A DNA stretch of 60,265 bases, from the NCBI GenBank assembly GCA_034687125.1, contig JAQGBZ010000370.1, forward strand, positions 1-60,265, written 5' to 3'. Positions 13,410-27,446 of the stretch are shown one piece after another. The notes under the pieces were generated by a model that was given only the letters and a program-made list of their open reading frames with translations, had not been told where the DNA came from and made no database searches. Positions within the stretch are counted from its first letter, which is position 1; each line of letters opens with the position of its first letter. The stretch is from Neelides folsomi. Taxonomy: Eukaryota; Arthropoda; Collembola; Neelipleona; Neelidae. The position numbers and the translations under genes were made by a program.

Positions 13410-16400
13410 GTACCTTTTTAAAATAATAATATCAAATTGTATTTAAAAATTGTATTTTGAATAGGATTATGATGAGTATTTAGGATAAACCAACGTTTTT
13501 GTAAAGAATTGTTCAATGAATAAAAGAAGAGCTTTTAAGAAATTAAGAAAGCGGATGTTTAAAACTTGTTCAATTTCCTCCGACGGTTTGCTTCTTTTTA
13601 TTTTCTAATTTATTTACTGAGAGATGAGCTTTGCTTCATTTGGGGATCTTTCGTAGGCATGTGGTATAGCTTTCTTAACTCTTCGAAGGTGAAGGATGAG
13701 GAGATACATAGGTTTGAACATGGGAGTTTTACTAGTGAATGAGATGAGGAAGAAGGAGGCTTTTCCTGTTGAACCTTCGACTCTAATCTTTCCCATAGAC
13801 CCCGTCTTTCTACTTCCTTTATTCTTCTCGGGGAGACTTTAATACGTCTAAAGCTGGTGGATGTTGGGGAAGAAGGTTGGGAGAAAAGAGACAGGAAATG
13901 ATTCACGAGGTTCGAACGCTCAGTAAAAGAGAGTAAAGAGATTTAAGCTTCTCCGTATATTCTTTCCTTTAACAATGTAATGCGTCTCCTCTCATTCCCC
14001 TCCTTGACTTTTCCAAATTTGTCGGTTTTATGGAGGAAAACCGAGGATTCCTCGGCTCTCATAAACGCTTTTACTTCACAACTTCCCACCGTCAAATCTC
14101 AATTCCTCGGGGAGAATTGGTCAATCAATTGTTTAATTCGTGTTTCCGATATTTTGACAATATTAACAAACTAAAAATAAGGTTCAACTTTGTTCAGTTA
14201 ATTTAAAAATTTTATGATGAGTTTTTGGCATTGGATGATTTTTTTCACTTAAGTAATCTTGATCACATCTTTAAAAATAAAATTTTAGACTTTATTTTTT
14301 CATTTGTACAAGAATAGGATCAGAATTGATCTCGAGTCTTCTTTGTTTCTACAATGACCCTTGAACCATTAAGTTTCTCAAAGAGATAAGAGAAAGATAT
14401 TTCCGTTTGTAAGACGTAATTTTAATCAACATTTCCCTTTCTTAGCTATTAGCTTATACCTGGTGTGTTTCGGCTCGTGTTGGATTCTTATCTTAAATTG
14501 GGTTTACATTGATTATAAATTCTAATCTTGTTCCTTTGCACATCTTAATGATCTTAATGCCTTTCAATTGCAACTACAAACCACGCGGTATTTTACATAT
14601 AAATAGAACATTTCTTGGGAGACTTTCGACATTGGCATTTGAGTCATAGGGAGGATCTGAAGGATTTTGAGGATTGAATACTAAAGCAATAGGATAATAG
14701 CATAAAGAATAGAATGAAAGGAGATCTTTGAAAGATCAAAAACAATTTCTTGTGTCTGGATAATGAGTGGGAAGGAATTCTGTATTGAGAAGTTGAATCC
14801 ATTAAGATAACCACAAGGAACCCTTTTTACCTTTCTTTCTACTTTCTCACAACCTTTTGTTCTTGAACATGAGGTGAAGGGATTTTATTTATAGAAATTG
14901 GCTTCTCTCGCGTTCCGCCTTTGGACCTGGGGGTTCCAAAAGAGCATTCATAAACTTGGTTTCTAATTTGTAAAAATGAATTTATTTTCGACCCTATTCA
15001 ATCCTTGCAAATCATACGTCTTCAGTTGATCCTTTTCTTCACATTATTTCTCTCGCTCTTTTCTTTTCCTCGCTTCTTCGGGATATAAAGTTAGTGGATT
15101 GTTTTTATTTGGGCAGTGAAGTGATAAAAATCTCATATTTTCCCAATCAATATATCTATAGTATTATTATATGAATTATTATACTGGCCCTTCGGTCGGG
15201 GAGATAAAGGATAGTTGGAGTCTTTGTATGGGCCAGAATTTGTCGAAGGAGGTTGGCAAAAAAGATTTTGATTGCTGGTCGGTCTGGGAATAAAGATAAG
15301 AGGGCGAGATAAAGATATTGCGTCAGATTCAGTCTCCTGTGAAGTCCGCAAAGTTGCTCAATGGCTCAGTTATCTCATTGTTCGGGTTGAGAGGAGGAAG
15401 AAGCAAATGAGTGAAAATGTGAGTGAAAGTGGGACCACTCCCCATTCCCCTTTCCCCACTTGGGGAATTGTCCGGTGGATTCTCTTTGGCCTTGGTGGCC
15501 TTTTGGAGGTAACAGCCGCGCTTTCTTCTTCTTTGCCTCGGAGGAACTTTGAGATTTTTCAACCCTCCAGAAAACCTTTTATATCCAAGGGATTTCCTTA
15601 TGGTGAGCTTCTAGCGATTCTTTGTTTTATTATAAGGATCTCCTATGTATTTTTACGCCTTTTAATGGATAGGCCGAAATGCATGTAAAGGTATGATGTC
15701 AAGTACATAGTTAAGTTCAAAATGTTATAGTTATTAGCTCTAGTATCATTATGAATGGCCAAGATTCCTTGTCTACCTCTTTTGGTTCTTTTATATTTAA
15801 GTACATTAATGTTCATACATGTGAGGATCAATGGGCCCATTTTACTTTTATGAATACTCCCCAAAAACGTGAGCTCTTTTTCGAGATTTTAATTAAAATA
15901 CACATAAGATAATCATTATCTACTTTGTAACTTATCTTTCTAACCTTTCGTCCCTGTAACTAGTTACGATGTAATCGGGTTTCACAAATTACAATTATTT
16001 TAATGCCCTCAAGGGAAAGACTCAACAGTGAAAGAGGGAATGTTATGAGTTCTGACATGAAACTTAATTTTTACCTACAGTTACATTCGTACCAAAGTAA
16101 AAGTTTACAGAGTTTTCCTTTGTAAAACTCATGATATAATTTTTTGAAATGAAACATTAATTCCTTTTAACACATAATACTTAAGCGGGTAGGTAATTGA
16201 AGCTCACGTATTGTCAAATGGTCATAGTTGTAAGTTAAGATAAAGATAAAAATATATGTATAGATCTGTACAGATCATACAGATCTGTATATCTATAAAT
16301 GCATAAATGTATGGGATATAACCCTAACGTGTTCAATTTTGTAGCCTATTGTTATGTCATGAGGCTCGTGGCTTAAGAGTTAAGTCAACGAAGCCATTGA

Positions 16401-19400
16401 GAGGAATAGCCCCATTGAGTATAATGTCCCAAGCTGTTCTCATCGTTAAAATTGTGATTGTAAAAGCGAGGAGATAGTGATGGTAGTAGTGGATGGAGAT
16501 TTTTCCGTTTTTAACCTTTGTTTGCCTCCAGGTCTTTCCCATACCCTACAACGCCTTATTTTTACAGGAGAGAGAAAGTTGAGAAAAGAGAGAAACATGA
16601 GAATTAAAAGGTCCAGATAATCTCCAATAGTTGGATAAGGATATTGAATGCATAAAAGTTGAGGGCGAGGAATTGGGAACATTCTGTTTCCTTGTATTAT
16701 TTATGTGATGTATATATCCATTTATCCATGCATTGAGAAGGTATTGAACTTGATCCTTTTATTAGTTATATAAAGAACATCTTACTGACACCGATTTCTC
16801 ATCAGCTCAAATCCACCATAAAAGTGTATTTAATGTCTCTTATCGTTTAAGTGAAGTAAACACATCCTCTGTTCATACCTCTTTCCACCAATGGCCTCCT
16901 TCCCCAATTTCCCTTCCTTTTACTCCTGCCATGCAGAAATGCCCGGAGCTTCTTCTTCGATCCGTTTTTTCTCAACACTCCTCATAATCTTCCTATCATT
17001 TATGTAATAAACTGTTAAATATTACGCCATTTACATTCCCTCGGCTGAAGGGGAAGTCTTCCTTTTAAATATTTATCCCTCCTGCCCTTTCATGCGTTTT
17101 AAAAACGTGCAACTCTTTTAATTATATTAAATTAAAACTTTTATTTTTTATAATAATAAACTTGCTTTAAATGAATAACTATTCGCTCGATTTGCTACGA
17201 GATAGAGAAAGAAGTGAAAAGTTTCTTTTGTCTTTTGCGAACAAACTTTTATTTTAATTGAATGATGATAAGAGAAAATGCATCGGGATATACTATACAA
17301 TTTATGTATCATATGCTATATGGTTCATATAAAATACATTATATTTAAAAAAGAAAATTTGAAAGTGAAAATTTTATACATATAAATATTTGCACCTACT
17401 AAAAAAAATTAAAATATTTGTTTTTTGTATGCATGTGCTCAATGTATTATGTGGTACATGTATAATATACTTAAAGTTAGAGTACATTAAACTTTCTAAA
17501 TATGAGAAATATTGTATGATCTTTGAATATGTGTATGAATGAAGTGCCAAAGTATTCTGAGACTAGCTAAATGGTAAAAGATGGATTCAAATTGCGAATT
17601 TAATTGCAAGCCCATGAATAAATAGTAAGAGGAGGAGGAAATTGGTATGAATAAGTTAATACGTTGTTTGTGTTGGTTGAGCCTAATGCATGTAGGTTTA
17701 ATAGAATTAGTAAGATTAACGAAGGTTCTTTGCCCTTTGCCCCTCCGCACTCCTCACTACGGCGGAAATTCCGGGCTAAGAGAAAAAAACATTCGACCGT
17801 CGAGAGAAACCTCCTCAGTTACTGTCTCATTAGTTCCGATTACATTTCTAATGGAACCTGACGGGTCGGAGGGAGTTGGGAACGCATTTAACCTTCTATA
17901 ATAACTATACCTATTTCCGCTTCTGCACAACTTTCCTTTCTACTAAGGATAAACTCCTCCGATTTCTTGTAAACATGAATTACATAACATTTCTTCCATT
18001 CTTTGTTAGAAGCAAAATAAGTTTTATCCGCCAATGTTAAATTCACTATTCAATCTAACTGTCCTTTTACAACATTGATTTTTGGCCTTTTGAAAATTGC
18101 CTAGTTTATAAAAATTACGAGTATATAGTAATATGTTAATTTAAAAATATGGAAAACTATGTACATATCCTACAATGCTATTACAAATGAGCAAATAAAT
18201 GTACAGTTCATTTACAATGTTTGATGGTTTTTGTCTTTGCATGAAGTTGACGATTGATCATTAACATGGGGAATCCTTTTGCTGTTAAAAAAAAGTAGGA
18301 AGGATTTATTAGAGCAGAGGATTGGGAAAGAATCTTTTTGTCCCTGTTCAAGTGGAGGAAAAGTCTCTTGGAGGGAAATGGAGCCTTTTTAGCCCAAAAG
18401 CTTAAGAGGCTGAAAAGGCGAATGTTGCAAGGAGTTTGTTGAGAGAGTTACGCTCTTTAAGAAATTCCCTCTTCATTCCCAACGAAGCTGAGAGAGAGAT
18501 AAGGAGAGGAAGTTTTTCCCTTCCTACCCGATCAATTCCTTCTTCAAACAATTGGAAACTAATTAAAAATCTTTTCCTTTTCATTTCTCCTTCATTTTTC
18601 CCACTTGGGAATCTCATTTGACCCATTTTATATATTATTCCTTGAAGGAATCTGTCAGATATGCTAGAAATATACAGTAAACCATATGTAATAAATATGG
18701 GATTCAATTGGTGAAAGACGCTGAAGGAAGGAGACTTTAGACGTAAATTAATAGTTTAAAATATTTGGATTTTGTGAGAAATTGGACGGGAGAATATTTG
18801 CCTAATTGAGCATAAAGTGTAACTCGCACGTTTAGCGGCTTTTCCTCTTTCTCATCGTTGTTATCTCATCTGCTAATTCTATTGACTCATGTGAAAGTTG
18901 GAATGAAATTCTCTCTCTGGGTTCATTCCTGAATATCGGGAGGTGAGAGTGGGAATGTGGAAAGAGGATATGAACCGGAATTGGTGGTTACTTCCAAGCC
19001 CAGTTTCCTCTTTTCAATGGAATTTTAGGGCAGAGTTAAATACGATCTTTAATTTTCTTTCTAAAGTTCTCCTCATTACCCGCTGCCTGATCAAACAATT
19101 CGAGGGTACTTGAAGTCGAATCGTATGAGGGCAATTGTGAGGGAGGTTTTCCTATATCCTATGTAAAGACTTTACATTTGGAACTCGGATGAGAATTCCT
19201 CATCATTCATATATACGTACTACATAGTGCATTAACTCCTGAGCTTCTCTTTCTCAACGGATTCTCGTGGGAAGAATTGAAAATTTTATTAAACCGCATA
19301 TCCGTTGTAAAATGTCTTTTTCGGCCTTAAGTAGGCTCCTTGAGGTGGCAACGAGTCGATCTTTGAATTCAAATTACCCGCATTCTCCCTCTTCTTTAAT

Positions 19401-22400
19401 TACAACTGAAAATTACTTGAATACTTATTTTATCTCTTCCCAGTGCTATGCATTATATTGTGTAACAAATTGTTAATAATATTAAATCCACACTCAAAAT
19501 ACAATAAGGAAAGTGTAAGGAAGAAAAACAGTGTGTGGGAGTATGGTGTTATGAATCTTATGAATAAAATACAGAAATGAAGTCGAGTTCAAAGAGAAAT
19601 AACGAGTTATATAATACTATTCGAATATGTTGGTGAAATGAATAAAATAGGTATGTGTGGTGGTAATAATATTATATAAAGGTATAGGGTAAAATCTTTC
19701 TTGTGCCCAAGAGCATTTTAAAGTATAAAATTGGGAGTGTTATTAGATATTAGGGAAATGATGGAGAATTCGGGTGGCGTCCGACTTTGACAAAGGGAGT
19801 CGAAGGAAGGGAGGGAATTTTCTCTCTGGGCCTTCATTGCAATGGGAGCAGAGAGTAATGATGATTTGGATTCCTCTGACTTGAAACTCTCTTTGAAGTT
19901 GGGTAGATCTGGGAGAACTTCTTTATTCTCTTTTGGAGTGGGCAGAGGAGGAGTCCCTCTAGGCCGAAACTGAATCTCTCAAAACATTTTATTTTGTCCA
20001 GGCTCGACCCGTGACCCTATTGCCCATACTTTCGGGAAAAGTAAGAAAATAAATGGAACGGGAGAGAGGAGACAAAGTTTGGGGAAAATATTCATCAAGT
20101 CCAAAATGGGTCTATTGGAGTTTCCTATGGCGAACCTCAAGTCTCTCCGAGTATTAGATAGGGCTACTGTATATTACTGTATGTAGTAGATTATTGTGTA
20201 TATAGAAGAAGGCTATCCGCATAGGATCTCTCTACTTTAAGGTTTTCATCTAATGCTAACATGTGAATTTACATGTTCTTCTTTCTACTTTTCCACTTTG
20301 TTTTTTTCCTCCTTGTCTTTGGCATAGACGAGATCGCTCGACTGACTTATTTCTCCGCCGTGAATCCGATTTCTCATTTCAAAGAGTTTGTAGTTGTAAA
20401 CTTTGAAATATTGTCTATTCTCTCTCATTTCTACAAATTATGTTTCCTCTTCTCCTTATGCTCTTAGAATAATTTTAAAACTTGGGAAAATTTTCAGTTT
20501 CGTCTCAAAGAAAGTCGTTACAAGAACAGGATAAATAGCGAGTTTAAGAAATGGGAAAAATTTAAGTTCATTTTTCTTTAATTTCTTTCTCAATATTTAA
20601 TAGGAGAAACCATATAAGATAGACTGTTGTACAAAAGCATTATTATTTAAATTATTACATGCATACATCACACACCACATATATCTGTATTTACTATATG
20701 TATGGTATATTATAAATACTATATGAATGTAAGTATTTGTGTAATGGTATCCTTGGGCGTCTGAGAGAAAATAATTAAAACAATGAGTGGGAGGCTTGAC
20801 GGCTGTTGAAGCTCGGGAATCATCTTTCTCACCGCACGACTATTGGAGGTTCTTATGTGAGTATCTTTAATCTCTTAGTTGTGAATATTTCATAGATTAC
20901 CTCAATTTATTTTTCAGCCCATCTCTCATTTGTGTTGGAGTAAGTCAAATTATTAATTATGCCACTACTACGCCTTTGAACATTATTATTTATTCAGACC
21001 TCCGTCTTCACTGGATTTCCAAGAGAAAGTCTCGAAGATGAATCCTATTTTTCCCTCAACAAAAGGCCATAAGTTTCCTTTTCAAACCCTTCTTAGCTCC
21101 AACCACTGGAGAGAAATACGCTCATTTACACTCACACACCTCATGCATAAAAAGTGGAGGTGTTCTTTTGAGATTGTTAATACCTTGTGCTTATAGGATT
21201 CCACTTCAACATTCTTATTACGTACATACAATTAACTATTACATTATATGGATGAAAATTCTTTGGGAAATTATTTTATTTAAATGTTAAATAATCCAAC
21301 AGGGTTTTTCGCCAACTGGGAAAAACCTTTCGACTCCTTAAAAATGAACATGTGGGGAAAGAAATTCTTAAGTTTTGTCATAAAATCCTCATTTCCGTTA
21401 CGAGTGTGTTTAAATGATTTCCTCGCACTTGGGATATTTTTAGCCCGACTAAAGTCAAATTGCCTTTACCCTTGAATATTTTGATTTCACTTTCTTGTAA
21501 GGATTAAAAGGAACGAGTTACTTATGATTATACAATAATAAAACAAAATATAATATTTATAATATTTAAAGCCAAATTGCATAGCTTAGAATATTATTTC
21601 ATGGAAGGGATGTCTTGAAGTTTTAATAAAATTGGAGGTTCCTTTTGATGAAAATTGGAAGAGGAGGGAAAGTTTACGTAGCTGGCAAACATAAATATAT
21701 TGTGAATTGTGAGGCATTTGGACGTAGGCGTGAGGAAGAGAGGAAATTGAAATATTCCACTTTATTCCCAAATGTTTCTATACATAAATTGAGTGAGAGG
21801 AAGAGGGGAGGAAAAGACAAAGGGCGGTTCTCCGAAGGGCGGAAAATATCTCGTAAGATTTACAAATTGAGATCACACACTCCGATGCTCTTCCCTACTA
21901 TTAATATGTATTTCTTCTCTTTGCCATATTTGTGAGTCAAATAGGAGGAATTATTCGGGGAAATTTTAAGCTCTCTAATGTATTCCTTCAACATTTCAAA
22001 GTCAAATAATTTCCTTCGCTGTAATGAGAACCGGAGGAAATTCAATATTGTTTCAATATTTTGCAATCAGCCTTCCAATATTTAAATTACATTTCTATTT
22101 CCTATAAGATTTTTTTAAAGGTGAAATCCCATTGAGAGAAGTTTGAGGTAAGTGATCAAGTGATTCAATATTTGCAGAAATTGATCTTTCCACTTTTTAA
22201 GATCCCAAGAGTAAATGAATGAAAAATTACCATAAAAAATGAATCTCAATTTATTTAAATTATTAGTTTAGCTTGTTAGCTTTTTCACATTTTTGAAATC
22301 AAATTAATTAATTTTTAAAATATGCAATAATTAAACCATTGATGCATTATTATAAAATTTATCTAGGTATTGTATCTACATAATAAATATATACTAGGAA

Positions 22401-22843
22401 TATTGTACAAATGTAAGGAATATTGTTTGAAAATTCATTTAAGAACTATTAAAAACTTTCGTAGTTTATTGGCTATGAAATTGTGAATAAAATGACTTTT
22501 CCCTCCGTCTGTTCCTATTCAATTGTAAAATTTCAAGGAATTTTCTATGATTTATCTCTTATCCATTGATCAACTCTGGGCTTCATATATGAAAAGCGCA
22601 GTTTGCATTTAAAGATTTATGTGTCACTTTTTGCCTTTAAGAGAGTTACGATCTAATAAAGTTTCGGTTTCCCTTGATTCGCCATTACTTACCCAAACTT
22701 CATTTAACTGCATGTGACATGTAATTACATATACCGCCCAAAAAGTCGATTCATCTATGTATATTGTATATGAAAATGCTAATTGATGAGATACGATAAT
22801 TTTATAATTAGTTTATCTTTAAGACGCATTTAACAAAGTTAAA
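13410..22843. other. No recognised gene
   Basis: About 9.4 kb in which I see no supportable exon. GC-richer patches (for example 13610-13906 on the - strand and 15272-15688 on the + strand) keep frames open for 98-138 codons. Their products match nothing I know, and overlapping frames on the opposite strand are equally open. Confidence 0.5.
16262..16286. repeat. Short palindrome AGATCTGTA...TACAGATCT
   Basis: AGATCTGTA (16262-16270) is followed by CAGATCA and then its exact reverse complement TACAGATCT (16278-16286). A 9-bp stem is possible; no function is evident. Confidence 0.7.
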
Positions 22844-22951
22844 ATGGGTAATTATGATTTTGATTTAATTGAACAAAGAGCAGTAATAAAGTTTTTATCA
22901 TTAGAAGGATTAAGAGGGACAAACACTCAAATGAACGGACTTATTGGGTAG
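22844..22951 (+). pseudogene. Mariner-type transposase N-terminal fragment
   Basis: ATG at 22844 opens 35 codons ending in TAG (22949-22951). The peptide starts MGNYDFDLIEQRAVIKFLSL and continues EGLRG. The IEQRAVIKF-LEGL pattern is typical of the first helix of the HTH_48 DNA-binding domain at the N-terminus of mariner/SETMAR-type transposases, where the second and third helices and then the DDE/D catalytic domain should follow. After about residue 25 the similarity fades and the frame stops. No catalytic domain or terminal repeats are found nearby. It is therefore read as a decayed stub of a DNA transposon and is not likely to be functional. The assignment rests on motif recognition without a search. 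Confidence 0.55.
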
Positions 22952-25900
22952 TATATTATTATAATTTACTTTATTCATCCATGTATTTCAAATCATTCAT
23001 AAATAACATTAAGGGTTTTTCCTTAAAGTATTTATCAAATCTTTATTTTGTATGGTCTTTTATGGTCCATTAATAACAATTTGATTTCCATTCCATAAAT
23101 GTCATTAAATGAGTGGAATGGAGATTTTTAAAATTGTCCACTTCTCGTTCAAGAGATTTTATGTTGTTAAGTCGAGCTGATTCCCCCTCTATGATTCTTC
23201 ACTAGTTTTCAACGGCACTGGATAAACCCAAATTTCCCTTTCAAAATGTGAGTTCAAGGATGAAGAAAACTTTCTAACAATAAGTGCTTCCTTTCAAAAC
23301 CCTTTTTGGCCCCATTGTCATAATTTTTTAAGAATCAAGGAAATTTTTCAAGTCTTTTACATTGTTCATATAAATTATTTTCTTCGTTTTAAAAAGTTAT
23401 CCTCCTTGAATTTAGTTATTTTTTGATACGCAAGTTTAAGTTTTTTGAAGTTAGAATAAAATTCTAATATTTGAAAAGTTTGCATAATATACATTTTATA
23501 AGTATAAATGTACTAAATACTATACATATAAGTATATATTATATAAATTTTCAGTTTGAAGTTTAAATTTTACGTTAACATTGTGTTGTAAATACAAAAA
23601 TACAAACATACAGGTATACATAATGTATTTGGATATCATTTCTTCTTATACATTATTTGCTATTCATTGACTTTTTTAAAAAGAATTTGAATGGTAAAAT
23701 GGAGAATTGCAATGCCTTTGATGTTGACATGATGACTCCATAAGTAGATTACTATGTACATTTAAGAATATTTCATATAAGTCTAAGAGCTTTCCTTTCA
23801 TATTTCATTCATCGGTTTTGAGTTGGAATCTCCCGAGTCTCCTAGATCCACTTAATTCTGTCTTCGTACATTATATTTCCTATATGCACCATTCAGTACT
23901 TATCCCTGCGTCAATGACTTTAGCTATAAGCTAAAAGGGAGGAAATTGAGTTGATGGAGTAATAGCAAGAGTAAATCGAGTTAAAGTATTTTTAAAATGG
24001 GAGTTAAGAATGATTTCTCTAAATTTCTTCATCCTTGTCGATCTTCTCAAGTAAGTTTTATATGTGGAGAAATGGAAGGGAAATTTTGAATGGGCCCTTC
24101 ACTCTTCGTAAAGACTTCATTTTTGAATACGGATGAGATTGAGAAAAGGGCGGAGGGCGAAAAAGGTGATTTTTTTCAAGAATCAACTTCTTTTCTCATC
24201 CGCCTCTTCAACTTTCTTTTTTAACCTTTTACTCCTTCACAAACCTTTAATTTTCCTCCTATATACTCTCAATTTCTTCCCATACTTGAACGAGTCGCAA
24301 GTCAAAAGATGATCTTTTGAACACGGAACGACGTCTCTTTGGCTCTACCATAGTTATCCAATATAGGTAGGCATTGGTTCTGTCTGGGCCGAGCCGTCTG
24401 TAGGTATTATATATCATATAAAAACGTAATATAATATCGGTTGTCCTCATCTTTCGATTCTCAATTCTTGAGTTCCACAGCCGGGCGAGGATAATTTATT
24501 TTCCTCAAACCGGAAAAATCTTGGCAAGATACCGGGAGAGTGTGGAGTTTCTCAATCCTACGCCCCGTCGCCGCCTCCCAACACTCCTCACATACCATTT
24601 ATGACTTATTTAATCTCTGCCAGGAGTTGAGAAAAGTTGGAGAAGGAAACGGAGAAACTCACATAACTCATAACTCATTTGACAATATATTTCATCAATT
24701 CATTATATGATCATAACTTTGTATAAAACTCGACAATTTGCTCCTTTTCACTTTTCAACTTTTCACTTTCACTTTTTCTTACAAATCCTCTAATTTCGTC
24801 TAGACCTTTGCCCCATGACCGTCTTTGATCTCTTATTCAATGTGCTACGTACACAATTGCAAGGTGAATATTACAATGACCAAAATGAGACTTACCCACC
24901 TAGTATGTACAATATATGTATTATGTACAAATTACATTTAGTATTTTAATGCTAATTGTAAGTATGGCATAATGAGGAATGAGATGAGTTGAGAATACAT
25001 AAATATAGCATTAGTAGAATATCCTAATCCATTCTATCTTAATTTTGGCTAGCACACCATGGTGCACTGGCTTTTCGAATATTAGCCTTAATTTTATTCC
25101 AATGTGCGAAAGTGCGTGAAGGTTTCTTGGGACTTTGAGACGTTTGAGAAATTGTAATCTTATCATCTTCCCTCTGATTACTTTACAACCTTCCATTGAG
25201 GTCACTCCTCATTTATTTCTTGTGGAAATGGGACAAAATTGTGAGTTTCTCATCTAGTCAAAATTCTCTAAAATTGGGATCTTCAGGAAGGGAAGGAAAG
25301 AAGGGAGAAAGCTACCCAAAGGGACCATTGAGCTGGAAGACAAAATCCAGATATCTTAATCTCTCCCATAGTTCCCATCCATCCTCAAAATTTAAAATAG
25401 GAAGTCTTTCTTGTTCATAAATTATTTGGATTCATTTATATTTCAGACATTCCTGTGTTTTTATTTTCAAATAATTACAATTAATGTAATATTGTGAAAA
25501 TTATATTTATAATTGTCTATGGTATTTTGCAATGAGAACTTTGATTTCAGCGTGTTCATAAATGGACATTTTTATTTTGCTAGATACAAAGGATGAGTAT
25601 TTAATAATACGGCGTTTGAAGAGAAAATCTCCGACTGTTTTCCTCTCACTGTCAATACCGTGAGGGTTTAAGTGAAATGTATTTGGAGTCTTGAAAGAAG
25701 TTTCCTTGAAGATTAATTTCTCCTTTCACTGCCTGCCACGGCCCTCTCCTCCTATTACGTTACGTTTAAGACGATTACTCCTCCTTTTATAAAACTTAAG
25801 ATGATTAAACGATCTTTGACTCTTTTGCTGGGGATAGTATTTATAAAAATCAACCTACTTATATCTTCCTTTTATTTCATCCTCCTTCAAACTTCACCAT

Positions 25901-27246
25901 ATCTCTCTTGACTTGACATCATTCATCATAGCTCTTTATATTTCCTATACCTAATGTCTCTTTTGATATATAATGCATATGCAATTTCAAGGTTTATAAC
26001 TTTATGTATTAAATCTTCCTACTTTATTCAATGGCTTTATAAATGAATACTACATATAGTTTTATTTCAGATAGTTTTCCCGTTGTAATAAAACAAATAG
26101 GATAAGCCTCGGTGTTTATCTTGATTATTAAGTTCAACATCAGTCAATTCATCACCCCTTGACTGGAAAATATTTTGAGTGAAAAGTTGAGTGGGATGAA
26201 ACTGAATAAAAAGTGAATGTGTTTAATCGGTTCGATTCTTTAACAAATTTTATATATTTTTTACTTTGAAAAGAATCTATCAATATTTCCCCGTTAAAGG
26301 AGTTATTAAACCGAGTTGATTCTCACTCTTTTTTCTCTCATCTTTCTTTCGACCCTCTCGAGACGATACGAGCCAATTTTTCTACCCCATAAAGAATATG
26401 AAAAAGTGGGGGAGATTTATGGGAGCGAAGAGACTTTTGTCTACCCTTTATCTCCCTTTCTCTCATGTTGAGGTTCGGGGAGTTCGCGGTGGAGGTTCAA
26501 GCTCGTGTGAATGGGGATTCGCCATGAAAGAAAATTCCATTCAATCCCCGCAAACTGTCTCCGACCTCGGATATTCAAATCCCTCTACATCCTCACCCAC
26601 ACACAGCTCAATTCGATCCCTCCCATTCTATCTGCATATTCATGATAGAAAATATGTATGGACCATATATTTGTAGTATGGGGTTTGATATACTAACGTA
26701 CCGGTATATGGGAACGTATCCTTTTGAACATTTTGTTTGGACTGTTTTATGAATATTAAAATTTTAAAAGCTTTTTAAAATGCATCCCCTCGTAAAATTA
26801 CAAATATTAATGATTTACAGCTCATAAGAAGCTTTTAATTCTAAACTTCCTGCTTGTCACATAAGAGGTTTTAACACAATTTCCGCTATTTTACAAAATT
26901 ACTGTACAAATTGTAAAGTTGATCAAATTAAAAAACTCAACTTCAAAACATGCCTTATTATTGTCATTATAATTATTTGAAGTAAGAGAAATGCGGTTCG
27001 GATTTCAGTCAATTTTCAAACTTTTTGTTAATTTTAAGTGAATCCAACGGGTCATGTTATCAAAAAGTAAAGTAATTTTCCTGTTTGTACACAAGTACTA
27101 CTGTTGTGTGTATCTTCGTATCATCCTTTAAAAGCTCGTGTTTAGGTTTCAAATTAAAAAGAATGTTTTTGAAACTTGAGTTTCTACATTCATCAGCGTT
27201 GTTGTTGGCTATTGGAATGTAATGACATTGATGGTTTATATTTCAG
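22952..27246. other. No recognised exon; expected upstream/first intron of EVA-1 copy A
   Basis: The first visible exon of copy A starts in phase 1, so at least one 5' exon with start codon and signal peptide lies upstream. I could not identify it here. A short signal-like frame at 24010 ends at a good donor but in the wrong phase. The rest is AT-rich non-coding DNA. Confidence 0.45.
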
Positions 27247-27446
27247 CCCTCCTCAGCGGAACTCTGCGGACTTTTCAAGTCGGTGGCTGCGATGGGGATT
27301 CGCTAAATCTCACTTGCCCTTCCAAAACAACCATTTCAGTTCAAATTGCCCAGTACGGTAAAAACTCGGCTATCTGCGAACCTCATGATCTCATCCATGG
27401 AGTCACACCTCTTAATTCAACATGTCTACTTTCGTCTGCCATACAG
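27247..27446 (+). CDS. eva-1: Copy A exon 1 visible: first half of SUEL domain 1
   Basis: Acceptor atttcag, donor CAG|gtatag. It enters in phase 1 and leaves in phase 0 (67 residues with the split codon). It begins ALLSGTLRTFQVGGCDGDSL and continues with the CP..TTISVQIAQYG core of the lectin fold. A second AG eight bases into the exon would give phase 2, but the first is preferred. Copy B keeps LLSGTL with only synonymous changes, which shows these codons are translated. It spans without interruption the site that is split by an intron in copy B. Confidence 0.88.

Noticed and set aside
13610..13906. 98-codon - strand frame rich in Ser, Arg and Lys, followed by AATAAA-like sequence
   Set aside because: Composition is somewhat exon-like, but two overlapping frames on the same strand are open and no family is recognised. 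Without transcript data it is not supportable.
15272..15688. 138-codon open frame with two hydrophobic segments
   Set aside because: It has no ATG at the start and no family match that I recognise, and an opposite-strand frame (15329-15562) is equally open.
24010..24052. Signal-like MISLNFFILVDLL ending at a gtaagt donor, as first exon of copy A
   Set aside because: It ends in phase 2 whereas exon 27247 starts in phase 1. It would fit only the second AG in that exon, which would drop the LLS codons that copy B conserves by synonymous change.
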